The notes beneath the pieces are model-generated. The model made no database searches and was not told the DNA's origin. It saw only the letters and a program-made list of their open reading frames with translations. The translations under genes and the position numbers were made by a program. Positions 11,686 to 23,641 of a stretch of 64,000 nt of DNA are shown here, piece by piece (the stretch's first letter is position 1; the number at the start of each line of letters is the position of its first letter). This stretch comes from Phallusia mammillata. Taxonomy: Eukaryota; Chordata; Ascidiacea; Phlebobranchia; Ascidiidae. The stretch is from positions 143,997 to 207,996 of the forward strand of contig QLIY01000036.1 in assembly GCA_003260075.1 (NCBI GenBank), in the 5' to 3' direction.

Positions 11686-12214
11686 CATTTGGATAAAACC
11701 AAAGGCAATCGATCAACATTCTGGCGCAGCTTTGTTGTTTACACCGCAGCCATAGTTTCAGGCTTTTTTAGCATCGGTTTTTAGCTAAGCAGACCGAAAC
11801 ACCTCACAGTAATTAAATCGGCAATTCTGCATAAAATTGTATTTGGAAATAAAGTTAAGTTCCCATATAAAATCTTGTTTACGAGAATTGTGGTAATTGG
11901 TTTGCAGATTTTTGTAGCTCCAGGCTGCAGACAATCAACAACAGATGAGCGCATTCGCACGATTTCTGACACGTTTACTTACCCTAACCCAAAATAGACT
12001 GCAACCAGACACGAAGTTATGTATGTTGGCCAAAGTCGAGTAGATTAGCAAGTTTTGCGCAACCTCGGGTCAAGTATATTAAAGCTCGTGGCTTTTTTGA
12101 CATTTGGAACCATTTCGGACCAATAAGAGAGTACAGACTTAGTGTAAAACTTTCAGTTTTAGGGTTGTACGATTTTTAAGGTGTGATACCAGAAGTATTA
12201 GTTTTGGATTATAC

Positions 12215-12300
12215 TCCTCTGTGATAACCGATAACTTAATAGTGTTTATGTTAGGCAATGGACAAAAAAGTACAGACGAGTCATGTCAATCAAAATGGAA
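12215..12300 (+). pseudogene. P450 exon 1 relic with internal deletion
   Basis: The sequence begins TCTGTGATAACCGATAAC, like exon 1 of copies A and C, then jumps after GTGTTTATGTTA to GGCAATGGACAAAAAAGTAC, which matches the end of exon 1 (QWTKQYGPVMSIK region). The proline hinge and the GVPLLG segment are deleted. No downstream P450 exons follow before copy B begins, so this is a remnant of an array member. Confidence 0.7.
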
Positions 12301-12762
12301 ATAATTCCAAGACTAAACCGGCACGAAACATTATTTGCGCTAATAAAGCATATTCGCATGCGTATGGAGGGTCAGACGCTGGAACGAGAGCCTAGGCGCC
12401 TAAGGCTTAGCAACAGACCACATTTGCCACTTTTGTTTGTTCAGTACCTATGTTTGGAATTTGGTCGAGCAATACGCAACGAAGTGTGCAATCAGCAAAC
12501 TAACCAAACGTTTAAGAGCGTCTGCGCATTTCAACCTTGACTTCCTGCCTAAAGCAGACAGTGCAAGTTGCACGAAGGACAGTTTGGGTTACGTCACAGT
12601 GGATGCAAAGTGGATAACTAATAATAGTCACGTTGGCGGCTGATCTGTAAGTTTGATCAATTTCGTGTTAAATCAGATTAGCAGAGTTTTGATCAACATT
12701 TTGTTGCATTAAAATCCAAGATTAGTGCTCGAGAAAACAGGTCTTGTTGGACCAAAACTACA

Positions 12763-15700
12763 ATGTTGTCTATGATAACCGATAACTTGACAACGTTTTT
12801 GGCAACTTGGGTTGTTCTGACTTCGGTTTTTGCTTTGGCTTATAAATGGTGGAGAAAACCCCATCGCAATTTTCCGCCAGGGCCAATTGGAGTCCCACTT
12901 CTTGGAGTTCTGCCTTATCTGGGGGATAAACCTCAAGAAACTATAAGGCAATGGAGTGAAGAAAAGTACGGGCCTGTAATGTCAATCAGAATGGGCTTGG
13001 AAGATGTTGTGGTGCTCAATTCCTACGACGCTATATCACAGGTATGGTTCAATCAGTTGTGCAAGTTTTGGGGATATTATGTGGTTTGTAATTATGGCCA
13101 GGTAAACTGTTTTACTCAAGAAACGTTGCTCTTCCTGCAGATTTTTTTTTGTAAAGTAATCGACGCTTCGACGTCCAATATACGAGCCGCCTTCATTAAG
13201 ACAAAGGCAGATTATAAAACCTAATGTTCTTGGGCAAAAGAGCAGCGATAATTAGCTTGTGCTGCTTCAAACTGTCACCAACGGAATGATTTGAATACTA
13301 CTGGCATAAAAGTCATATTCCCTTATGTACCACAAGTCACAAAATCGTGCACTTTAGTAAAGAAAACACAGTCATACTTCGTATTGTCTGTGCAGGGATA
13401 TGTAAGGCAAGCAAACAGCTTTTCAGGGAGACCATCGAGCGGTATTTTTCAACTGGCTGATTTTCTTGACTGGGGAATGTCGTTTAAACAGTACGACAGC
13501 GATTACAAATGCCAGAAAATGTTCTTTTTAAAATCTTTGAAAGAGTAAGTATCAGTTAAAACCTAAAATCAACCTACAAAAATATTGCTGTGCATCTATA
13601 TGGTAGTTACGGGGTAGGCAAACTTGAGGTTGATAAACTGATAAACGAAGAAGCAGATATCTTTAACGAGTATCTGAAGGACAAGGAAGGCCAACTGATT
13701 AATTTCAAGGTGACAGTTTTTTTGTATGTGTCTTTATAATATTTATTTCAAGTGCACTCGTGCCAATCAACAATATATACTGTGTTGTAGTTTAATGTTA
13801 CCGTTTTCTTTTCTTTTTTTCGCGTTTTAGGATCATTTCTTCGCCTTAACTGCCAACGCCGTGCTAAAATTTTTGTGTGGAACTCGGTACGACTACGACG
13901 ATCCCACAGCAAAGGCTCTGATTCGCGCTTTACAAAACGAGTAAGTGTCTTAAAATAGTATACCAGTTATGAACAAAGAGTCCAATTGAAGTCTCTTGGT
14001 TTTGATTCACCAGGATTTCTGATTCCAAACTTGGATTGGTTGATCTGTTTCCGATGTTAAGATGGTTTCCTGTCTTTTCCAGTTCAGTAAATCATTTTCG
14101 CGAATGTATTTACCATCTTGCTGGTAAGTTTTAAATATTTTTTATTTGTAATGGTCCGATATCGTCACAGACACTGATTTCATGTGTGATATAACGTCTT
14201 TTTCTACGCCTTTACCTTCGTTAGTTGCCAATTTTGTGTTCGTTTATACTTGCGTACAAAACAAAAGAGGTGTGCATTTTATGATCATCATGGAATTCTG
14301 TAGCCTATTATAAACTGGTATAGCTGTATACCATTTTCTACCGTCTATACCGTATAGATAAAATTTGGTAGCATGAATTCAGTATTACGTATTGCTCATG
14401 TTAAATATGCTGATCAGGTTTCTATTGTTTTAAGATTTTATCGCGAGCCACTGGGATCAACACAAAGCATCGTTTAATTCAAACCATTTGAAAGACTTCA
14501 TGGACATGTATCAATACGAACAGAAGTTCGGAAAAGGAGAAATGCACGCAGGATTTAAGGTTTGACTAAAATACCATTGTATTTGCTTGACCTTCATTAA
14601 ATCTGACGTGTTTTGGAGAATTTGTTTTGGTTTATCAACCACGTTTGTCTCTTGGTGGCTAGTTTTAACTCCTTAGTCCGGTAATGGCAAGACACATGAA
14701 CTTGTGGGACATTAACAACTTTATCAGGCTGATGATTTAACAAAGTGTATTAAAATAATCCTGTTCTTCGCCTAATTCTGACTAAACTTAAAGTACAAAT
14801 GATTTGTAATGTGGTAAGGCTTGAATTAATCGACTTTGGGTTTACCGGATCTTCGCCTAATTGGGACATTTTTGTTCGAACGGGTACGGATTTACTATTT
14901 TTTTCTGTCGCTGCACCATTTTATGTATATTGTAGTCCACATCATGTTAAAAAGCGCCTAAGTTAACTTGTTGCTCAATAATCTTTACTTTCTAGGACCG
15001 TCAACTACGTGCATTGGGAATAGAGATTATCTCGGCAGGCGTAGAAACTACTTCAGCACATTTGTCCTGGTGTCTGCATCTCTACACATATTACTCAGAG
15101 CACCAAGCAGCGTTGGAGAAAGAAATTTCTAAGGTGTTTGGTAAGTGCTCCCGTGCATTAACATTAACAAACTGCGTGATAGGATTTACTCAAGCCTGTG
15201 AGGGGTTCGAATCCCACCGCAGACTAGGTTTCTCAACTGTTCCTTTTCATATCGGAATACTTGGTGATCGGCTAATATGGTATAACGCCTTCAAAGAGCT
15301 TGGTACTATGATTTATACATCAGTGTGCCGTGATCGCTGGTCGGCAAGAACGCTTAAGGGCTGATCCCAGTGATGAATATTTAATCATTTTAACAGGTTT
15401 AGACCCACTGCAACTCTACACTGTTTAAAATATCAACACTGCCCAGTATAATGTAAATGTACTTGTATACGCGAGATCAGAGTTGCATCTGTACTGAAAC
15501 TAGGGCGTAAACCCGAAAGTGCAAACCCTTATTTGATTTCGTCAGAAAGTCCCCACAGACAGTAAAATTGCACCACAAATGATGCTGGGTATGAAGTAAT
15601 ACCAAAGGTAAGCCTGTGTTATTAAAAAATAGGCCCGAACCCGACCAGAATAGCTTGGCCGGATATACATCTCCAAACGAAATACTGGTTTTCGGCATAA

Positions 15701-16524
15701 CATTTGTGGTAAAAAGATCATCAAGGATTTGTTCTATTTAGGCGCACGCGGCGCTGTGACGCAAGCACACAAACCCCAGACACCGTTCTTGAACGCATTT
15801 ATACAAGAAGTCTTTCGAATTACCTCTGTTGCACCAATGTTGCTGAAACGATCTGCTGACCATTCAGGCAAACTCATGGGGTACGACATTCCGGCTGGTA
15901 CTACGGTGAGTGATAAAAACAACAAATAAAAGCCACGGTTTACGATTTTTGCATTGTGTACCTCGTTGAAATACAGATGTTTCAAATAGACACATAAAAA
16001 GTATAGTTTTAAGTAACGTTCTTGAATAGTCGTGGGTTCGAAACCCACTGAAAGCTAGCTTTCTTTAGCTTTAGCCTTGTCGCCTGTAAATACTTGAATA
16101 GCAGTTTTAATTAGGCACACAACCTAATCATTTGCAGATCTGGCCTACTGCAATGTAATCACTCGTTCTCTTTTTGTGATAACTGTTTATTCATTTATTT
16201 ATTTATCTTTATTCATAGATAATTCCAAACTTTCATGCTGTCCATATGGATCCTACAATATGGCCAGAACCTGAGAAGTTCGATCCGTACCGGCACATCG
16301 ACAAAGAAGGAAAATTTGTGCATTCCCACAAAATTATACCATTCTCAATCGGACCAAGATCCTGTCCAGGAGAACAACTAGCGCGAGTTGAAGTTTATAT
16401 TTACTTTGCAAAGCTCCTTCAGAAATACAAGATCCTTCCAGGAGACCAGCCTCCGCATATAGATGGGATCACTTCAGTTGTTCATTTTCCTAAACCCTAT
16501 GAGTTCAGAATCAAACAACGTTGA
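12763..16524 (+). CDS. CYP2-clan cytochrome P450 copy B (intact)
   Basis: Predicted ER-anchored haem monooxygenase. Nine exons: 12763-13041, 13396-13544, 13607-13709, 13831-13940, 14014-14123, 14435-14559, 14996-15140, 15742-15905 and 16219-16524. They total 1,491 bases (496 residues) with every phase closed. Residues 1 to about 30 are an N-terminal anchor, followed by a basic stretch and the proline hinge FPPGPIGVPLLG. The I-helix motif AGVETTS lies near residue 306, the ExxR of the K-helix (EVFR) near 363, the PERF-like FDPYRH near 416, and the haem loop FSIGPRSCPGE has Cys near 444. The nine-exon layout and the length match the CYP2 clan. Subfamily and substrate cannot be read from the sequence. 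Introns 7 and 8 carry tRNA-like B-box motifs. Confidence 0.93.
15204..15214 (+). repeat. tRNA-type B box in a SINE-like fragment
   Basis: GGTTCGAATCC matches the RNA polymerase III B-box consensus and is followed by a short tail (CACCGCAGACTAGGTTTCTC). Similar pieces occur at 16035-16045, 16555-16565, 21524-21534 and 22040-22050, each followed by a CTAG-containing tail. No complete tRNA or clear cloverleaf is present, so these look like tRNA-derived SINE remnants spread with the P450 introns and flanks. Confidence 0.5.
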
Positions 16525-17724
16525 CGTGTTAATATATGTAACTTCTACGTCGTTGGTTCGAATCCAACCACAGGCTAGATTTTTCTAGCGCCTTTTGCAT
16601 AGACTGTGACTTTGTATGTGTCCCAATATTTGCAACTAATAATTTAATAGCCCAACGTATGTACTGTATATGATTTGCAAACAACAAGTTGTCAAGATTA
16701 CCTTCAACAAGATGATGATAAACTGCTCTTATCTGTAGCTGATAAACGATGAGCATCGAGAAAACACTCTCCAAGCCAGGAAAGGTTGTGGTGGAAACCA
16801 AAACCTCTTTTATTCGGGTTTACCACTTCTATTGACTGAAGATCGCTGCATATAAATAAAGTATCGTAAAGTATAAATTATCCCACCAAAGGCTCAATAT
16901 ATACTGCGGCATCTGTATGTTTACTGGTGTTAACATTTATTTGGATAAAACCAAAGGCAATCGATCAACATTCCGGCGCAGCTTTGTTGTTTACACCGCA
17001 GCCATAATTTCAGGCGTTTTTAGCATCGGTTTTTAGCTAAGTGCAGTGAAGTGTGCAGACCAAACACCTCACAGTAATTAAATCGGCAATTCTGCATAAA
17101 ATTATATTTGAAAATAGAGTTAAGTTCCCATATAAAATCTTGTTTACGAGAATTGTGGTAATTAGTTTGGAGATTTTTGTAGCTCCAGGCTGCAGACAAT
17201 CAACAACAAATGAGCGCATTCGCACGATTTCTGACACGTTTACTTACCCTAGCCAAAAAAATAGACTGCAACTAGACACGAAGTTATGTATGTTGGCCAA
17301 AGTCGAGTAGATTAGCAAGTTTTGCGCAGCCTCGGGTCAAGTATATTCAAGCGTGGCTTTTTTGACATTTGGAAACAAATTCGGACCAATAAGAAAGTAC
17401 AGACTTAGTGTAAAACTTTCAGTTTTAGGGTTGTACGATTTTTGAGGTGTGATACCAGAAATATTAGTTTTGGATTATACTCACTCAAGTTTTTGTATTA
17501 CTTTACAATTGGTGTAAAACATTTGGTGTAAAGAGTTGCGCTGCAGTATTTGCAAAATTCTTTGGAAAGAGGAAATACATGGGTATTAGGCCTACTATAT
17601 TTTTATCGCAAGAAAACGAAACATTGTTAATAGAGATTATTACCAGATAACTTTAGGCACCAATTAAGCAAAGGCAAGTTGAAGTTGCGTGTGTCCAGTT
17701 GGACTAAAACGCAATAAACATACA
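16525..17724. other. P450 intergenic spacer, duplicated
   Basis: No exon. Begins with the 3' UTR of copy B (AATAAA in TATAAATAAAGTATCG near 16855). The 17140-17400 portion is the shared upstream module of the array. Almost the whole spacer recurs at 22010-23284 with only a few differences, so the unit from exon 8 of one copy to exon 1 of the next has been duplicated recently, by unequal crossover or by assembly of two alleles in tandem. Confidence 0.7.
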
Positions 17725-17738
17725 ATGTTGTCTGTGAT

Positions 17739-19274
17739 GACCGATAACTTAGTAGTGTTTCTGTTAACTTGGGTTGTTCTGGCTTTGGTTTACAAATGGT
17801 GGAAAAGACCTCGTCACAATTTCCCGCCTGGGCCCATCGGAGTTCCACTTCTTGGCGTTCTGCCTTACCTGGGAGATAAGCCTCAAGAAACTATTCGGCA
17901 ATGGACGAAACAGTACGGACCAGTGATGTCAATCAAATTAGGCTGGAAAGATGTTGTTGTTATTAATTCCTACGAAGCCATGTCCCAGGTATGGTTCAAT
18001 AGGTTGTGCAAGTTTTTGCACAAAATAGTAAAACCATAGACGAAAAAACCCTTGGGGAAAACAACATCTGTCAGTTTTGAGTTTCGGGTGAAAGAATATA
18101 TGTTTTCCCTAAATGGCATTATCAGTTGCTAAAATTCCATCACAAAGATAAAACTGACACAAACGGAATAATAAAATTTTAATTCACAGGGCTAAAACTA
18201 CCCAAACACGCATTATCTTGTCTGTACAGGGATATGTAAAGCAAGCAAACAGCTTTTCCGGAAGACCTTCGACCGGTATCTTTCAACTAGTCGACTTTCT
18301 CAACTGGGGAGTGTCGTTCAAACCGTACGACAGCGATTACAAATGCCAGAAGACGTTTCTTTTAAAATCATTCAAAGAGTAAGTATCAGCTGAAACCTAA
18401 AATCAACCTACAAAAATATTGCTGTGCATCTATATGGTAGTTACGGAGTCGGAAAACTTGAGGTTGATGAAATAATAAACGAAGAAGCAGATATTTTTAA
18501 CGGGGGGGGGGACCGATAACTTAGTAGTGTTTCTGTTAACTTGGGTTGTTCTGGCTTTGGTTTACAAATGGTGGAAAAGACCTCGTCACAATTTCCCGCC
18601 TGGGCCCATCGGAGTTCCACTTCTTGGCGTTCTGCCTTACCTGGGAGATAAGCCTCAAGAAACTATTCGGCAATGGACGAAACAGTACGGACCAGTGATG
18701 TCAATCAAATTAGGCTGGAAAGATGTTGTTGTTATTAATTCCTACGAAGCCATGTCCCAGGTATGGTTCAATAGGTTGTGCAAGTTTTTGCACAAAATAG
18801 TAAAACCATAGACGAAAAAACCCTTGGGGAAAACAACATCTGTCAGTTTTGAGTTTCGGGTGAAAGAATATATGTTTTCCCTAAATGGCATTATCAGTTG
18901 CTAAAATTCCATCACAAAGATAAAACTGACACAAACGGAATAATAAAATTTTAATTCACAGGGCTAAAACTACCCAAACACGCATTATCTTGTCTGTACA
19001 GGGATATGTAAAGCAAGCAAACAGCTTTTCCGGAAGACCTTCGACCGGTATCTTTCAACTAGTCGACTTTCTCAACTGGGGAGTGTCGTTCAAACCGTAC
19101 GACAGCGATTACAAATGCCAGAAGACGTTTCTTTTAAAATCATTCAAAGAGTAAGTATCAGCTGAAACCTAAAATCAATGTACAAAAAATATTGCTGTGC
19201 CTCTACATGGTAGTTACGGAGTCGGCAAACTTGAGGTTGATGAAATAATAAACGAAGAAGCAGATATTTTTAAC
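17739..19274 (+). repeat. Near-identical direct duplication of ~763 bp around a G run
   Basis: Bases 17739-18501 recur at 18511-19274, covering most of exon 1, intron 1, exon 2, intron 2 and the start of exon 3 of copy C. Only a few differences are visible (for example CAACCTACAAAAA versus CAATGTACAAAAAA). The two copies meet at ten Gs. The copy boundaries do not respect any gene structure, which favours an unmerged contig overlap over a biological duplication. Confidence 0.8.
18502..18511. other. G10 assembly junction
   Basis: Ten Gs interrupt exon 3 of copy C and are followed by a restart of exon 1 sequence. Nothing in the intact copies corresponds to this run. Confidence 0.8.
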
Positions 19275-22009
19275 CAGTATCTGGAGGACAAGGAAGGTCA
19301 ACTGATCAATTTCAAGGTGATGTTGTCTTTTTTGTAGGTTTGTTATATTAACTTCAAGTCCACTCTGAATGTATGTACTCTGTGTATATTTAGTAAAAAT
19401 TGAATGGCAAACTACAAATCTCCTAAATTTTGTGTGCGTAATAGTGTTTTACGTCCTTATATTTATTACCTCCGTTAGGATCATTTCTTCGCCTTAACTG
19501 CCAACGTCGTACTAAAATTTTTGTGTGGAACTCGGTACGAATACAAAGATCCCACAGCAAAGGCTCTGATTCATGCTTTAAAGAACGAGTAAGTTTCTCC
19601 ACACAGAGTCTATTGCAGTTCTGAACCTTTTTCGACGAATTCCTCCCTCAACAATTCAAAACATTTTTTATTCTTCAATACTATACAACATCATAAGCTA
19701 AATTATTCTTAGATTACTCAAAATTGGTTATTTTACCTCACAGTACATATCACTAGAGCTTCAGTTTCTATTTATAAACCACATTCAAAAGTCAAAGAAA
19801 AATTCTTTTCTCAAGTTTTAAAATTCCTTCCTTGGGAGGAGTTTCTCCCTGGTGTGAAACCATTGGTCTAATGAAAGCCTCTTGGTTTTGTGTACCAGGC
19901 TTTCTGATTCCAAACTTGGATTGGTTGATCTATTTCCGATATTAAGGTGGATTCCTATCTTTTCCACCTCAGTCAATAAATTTCGCCAATGCCACTATTA
20001 TATTGCAGGTAAAGTTCAAATATTTTTTTCATGGTTAACTCCCGGAATACTAATAAACACAAAGAAAACACTCATATCTTCTATACTGCCATTGTTCCTG
20101 TTCTTGTGTGTACTATTTTCCGATTTTCTGTTTGCTTAAGCTTGTGTGAAAAAAGGTTAACAAATTGCCGAAACTAGAGTTCAGTTTCACGAATTCCTAA
20201 TGGTGGAACTGTCATGAATTGCTGAAGTTAAAATAGCATGAATTAAGTATCGTGTATTGCGTGTTAAGTATGCTCATCATTCTCCTGCTGTTTGAAGATG
20301 TGATCGCAAGACACTTGGATCAACACAAAGTGTCGTTTACCAAAACCATTTGAAAGACTTCATCTACATGTTTCAACACGAACAGAAGTTTGGAAAAGGA
20401 GAAATGCACTCAGGATTCACGGTTTGGCAAAACTTTCTCACAAAAAATTGGCGATTACGCAGTAAAATACGCTTACATTCGCTGATATTATTTTTGATGG
20501 ATGTTTAGATCTCGTGTACTGTTTATATTCTTTTATCCGTCATTATCAAGATAGGTGAACTTGTGAGAAAATAACAACTTGAACAGGCTGGTGATGTGAA
20601 AAGAAACTCATTATTACTGTACATTTGTATGTAGACTGTAGTGTAGTCTACATGAGGAGCGAAAGCCATAGCTCAATAGATCAACCGTCTTAATGTTTGT
20701 TTTGTTTTTCAGGACCGTCAACTACGCACATTGGGAACAGAAATTACCCTGGCAGGAGTAGAAACTACTTCAGCTCATTTATCCTGGTGTCTGCATCTCT
20801 ACATATATTACCCCGAGCACCAGGCGGCGTTGGAGGAAGAAATTACTAACGTGTTTGGTATGTGGTGTTGATCATTTGCGCCAACTGCCAAACTGTATAC
20901 GGTTTACACAAGTTTATTCCCATTACACCTTCAGATTGATTAAAATTTAAACATTGCTCAGCAATAAGCATGATCTGAGTTTAAATCCTTACTGAAATTA
21001 GTGCCCCAAACTGAAATCGCAAGACAGAACTTAAAGGAAATCCTGTTGATACTTTATAAAATTACTCAAAACAATTAAAGAATAAATGATGCTGAGGGAA
21101 GCCCGTTTAATTTAACGTAAGCCCGAACCCGGCCCGAAAAGCTCGACCACAAATACAACTCTGAGCGAAATGCTCGTCTTTAGGTACAACATATGTGGTG
21201 ATAAGGTATTCAGGATATTGTTATGTGTAGGCGCACGCGGCGCTGTGACGCAAGCACACAAACCGAAGACACCGTTCCTGAACGCCTTTATTCAAGAAGT
21301 CTTTCGGTTCACCACTGTTGCACCAATGTTGCTGAAACGAACTGCTGACCATTCAGGCAAACTCATGGGGTACGACATTCCAGCTGGTACTACGGTGAGT
21401 GATAAAAACAACAAATAAAAGCCACGGTTTACGATTTTTGCATTGTGTACCTCGTTGAAATACAGATGTTTCAAATAGACACATAAAAAGTATAGTTTTA
21501 AGTAACGTTCTTGAATAGTCGTGGGTTCGAAACCCACTGAAAGCTAGCTTTCTTTAGCTTTAGCCTTGTCGCCTGTAAATACTTGAATAGCAGTTTTAAT
21601 TAGGCACACAACCTAATCATTTGCAGGTCTGGCCTACTGTAATGTAATCACTCGTTCTCTTTTTGTGATAACTGTTTATTTATTTATTTATTTTTATTCA
21701 TAGATAATTCCAAACTTTCATGCTGTCCATATGGATCCTACAATATGGCCAGAACCTGAGAAGTTCGATCCGTACCGGCACATCGACAAAGACGGAAAAT
21801 TTGTGCATTCCCACAAAATTATACCATTCTCAATCGGACCAAGATCCTGTCCAGGAGAACAACTAGCGCGAGTTGAAGTTTATATTTACTTTGCAAAGCT
21901 CCTTCAGAAATACAAGATCCTTCCAGGAGACCAGCCTCCGCATATAGATGGGATCACTTCGGTGGTTCATTTTCCTAAACCCTATGAGTTCAGAATCAAA
22001 CAACGTTGA

Positions 22010-23284
22010 CGTGTTAATATATGTAACTTCTACGTCGTTGGTTCGAATCCAACCACAGGCTAGATTTTTCTAGCGCCTTTTGCATAGACTGTGACTTTGT
22101 ATGTGTCCCAATATTTGCAACTAATAATTTAATAGCCCAACGTATGTACTGTATATGATTTGCAAACAACAAGTTGTCAAGATTACCTTCAACAAGATGA
22201 TGATAAACTGCTCTTATCTGTAGCTGATAAACGATGAGCATCGAGAAAACACTCTCCAAGCCAGGAAAGGTTGTGGTGGAAACCAAAACCTCTTTTATTC
22301 GGGTTTACCACTTCTATTGACTGAAGATCGCTGCATATAAATAAAGTGTCGTAAAGTATAAATTATCCCACCAAAGGCTCAATATATACTGCGGCATCTG
22401 TNTCGCTGCATATAAATAAAGTGTCGTAAAGTATAAATTATCCCACCAAAGGCTCAATATATACTGCGGCATCTGTATGTTTACTGGTGTTAACATTTAT
22501 TTGGATAAAACCAAAGGCAATCGATCAACATTCCGGCGCAGCTTTGTTGTTTACACCGCAGCCATAATTTCAGGCGTTTTTAGCATCGGTTTTTAGCTAA
22601 GTGCAGTGAAGTGTGCAGACCAAACACCTCACAGTAATTAAATCGGCAATTCTGCATAAAATTATATTTGAAAATAGAGTTAAGTTCCCATATAAAATCT
22701 TGTTTACGAGAATTGTGGTAATTAGTTTGGAGATTTTTGTAGCTCCAGGCTGCAGACAATCAACAACAAATGAGCGCATTCGCACGATTTCTGACACGTT
22801 TACTTACCCTAGCCAAAAAAATAGACTGCAACTAGACACGAAGTTATGTATGTTGGCCAAAGTCGAGTAGATTAGCAAGTTTTGCGCAGCCTCGGGTCAA
22901 GTATATTCAAGCGTGGCTTTTTTGACATTTGGAAACAAATTCGGACCAATAAGAAAGTACAGACTTAGTGTAAAACTTTCAGTTTTAGGGTTGTACGATT
23001 TTTGAGGTGTGATACCAGAAATATTAGTTTTGGATTATACTCACTCAAGTTTTTGTATTACTTTACAATTGGTGTAAAACATTTGGTGTAAAGAGTTGCG
23101 CTGCAGTATTTGCAAAATACTTTGGAAAGAGGAAATACATGGGTATTAGGCCTACTATATTTTTATCGCAAGAAAACGAAACATTGTTAATAGAGATTAT
23201 TACCAGATAACTTTAGGCACCAATTAAGCAAAGGCAAGTTGAAGTTGCGTGTGTCCAGTTGGACTAAAACGCAATAAACATACA
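22010..23284. other. P450 intergenic spacer, second copy
   Basis: Near-identical repeat of 16525-17724. A single N at 22402 is followed by a restart of about 80 bases (TCGCTGCATATAAATAAAGT occurs just before and just after it), again an unmerged overlap. The shared upstream module lies at about 22700-22960. No exon is supported. Confidence 0.7.
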
Positions 23285-23548
23285 ATGTTGTCTGTGATGC
23301 CTGATAACTTAGTAGTGTTTCTGTTAACTTGGGTTGTTCTGGATTTGGTTTACAAATGGTGGAAAAGACCTCGTCACAATTTCCCGCCTGGACCCATCGG
23401 AGTTCCACTTCTTGGCGTTCTGCCTTACCTGGGAGATAAGCCTCAAGAAACTATTCGGCAATGGACGAAACAGTACGGACCAGTGATGTCAATCAAATTA
23501 GGCTGGAAAGATGTTGTTGTTATTAATTCCTACGAAGCCATGTCCCAG
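23285..23548 (+). pseudogene. P450 copy D, exon 1 only
   Basis: Exon 1 with donor (CAG|GTATGG) is almost identical to copy C exon 1, differing at a few residues (MPDNL for MTDNL, LDLVYK for LALVYK). The gene is cut about 80 bases into intron 1 by ten Gs at 23632-23641, and the next sequence is exon 8 of a different P450. The missing middle exons are probably lost at an assembly gap, so whether the real gene works cannot be judged here. Confidence 0.75.
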
Positions 23549-23631
23549 GTATGGTTCAATAGGTTGTGCAAGTTTTTGGAATATTTTTGCACAAAATAGT
23601 AAAACCATAGACGAAAAAACCCTTGGGGAAA

Positions 23632-23641
23632 GGGGGGGGGG
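23632..23641. other. G10 assembly junction joining two P450 genes
   Basis: Ten Gs separate intron 1 of copy D from the middle of exon 8 of another P450 (ESVAGKLFGYDIPAGTT). At least seven exons that should lie between are absent, so sequence is missing here or two loci have been joined. Confidence 0.8.

Larger units (their letters stand above)
11306..12762. other. P450 intergenic spacer with two assembly joins
   Basis: The 3' flank of copy A is homologous to the flanks after copies B (16525 onward) and C (22010 onward). A single N lies at 11625. The 50 bases after it are the start of a P450 exon 1 like copies B and E (AAACGCGAAAACTACAATGC). That fragment stops at a run of ten Gs (11676-11685), after which spacer sequence homologous to 16940 onward resumes. 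The block 11870-12130 is the shared upstream module. An exon 1 relic lies at 12215-12300. No intact gene is present. Confidence 0.65.
17725..22009 (+). pseudogene. CYP2-clan P450 copy C (frameshift, split by assembly join)
   Basis: Exon 1 is 17725-17988 and exon 2 is 18230-18378. Exon 3 begins at 18441 and is cut at a run of ten Gs (18502-18511). The sequence then restarts inside exon 1 and proceeds through exon 1' (18511-18760), 2' (19002-19150), 3' (19214-19316), 4' (19479-19588), 5' (19899-20008), 6' (20298-20421), 7' (20713-20857), 8' (21231-21394) and 9' (21704-22009). Joining exon 1 to the second set gives a full P450 layout with I-helix AGVETTS and haem loop FSIGPRSCPGE. Exon 6' is 124 bases rather than 125. 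One base is missing around 20338-20345, bringing a TGA into frame at 20351-20353. It is either a recent pseudogene or a gene with a sequencing or assembly indel. Confidence 0.8.

Noticed and set aside
15190..15230. Possible tRNA gene
   Set aside because: Only a B-box half with no acceptor stem, anticodon arm or terminator; a SINE remnant fits better.
18511..18760. A separate P450 gene starting near 18527
   Set aside because: It is a restart of copy C exon 1 after the G run without its first codons and with almost identical introns, so I treat both as one locus.
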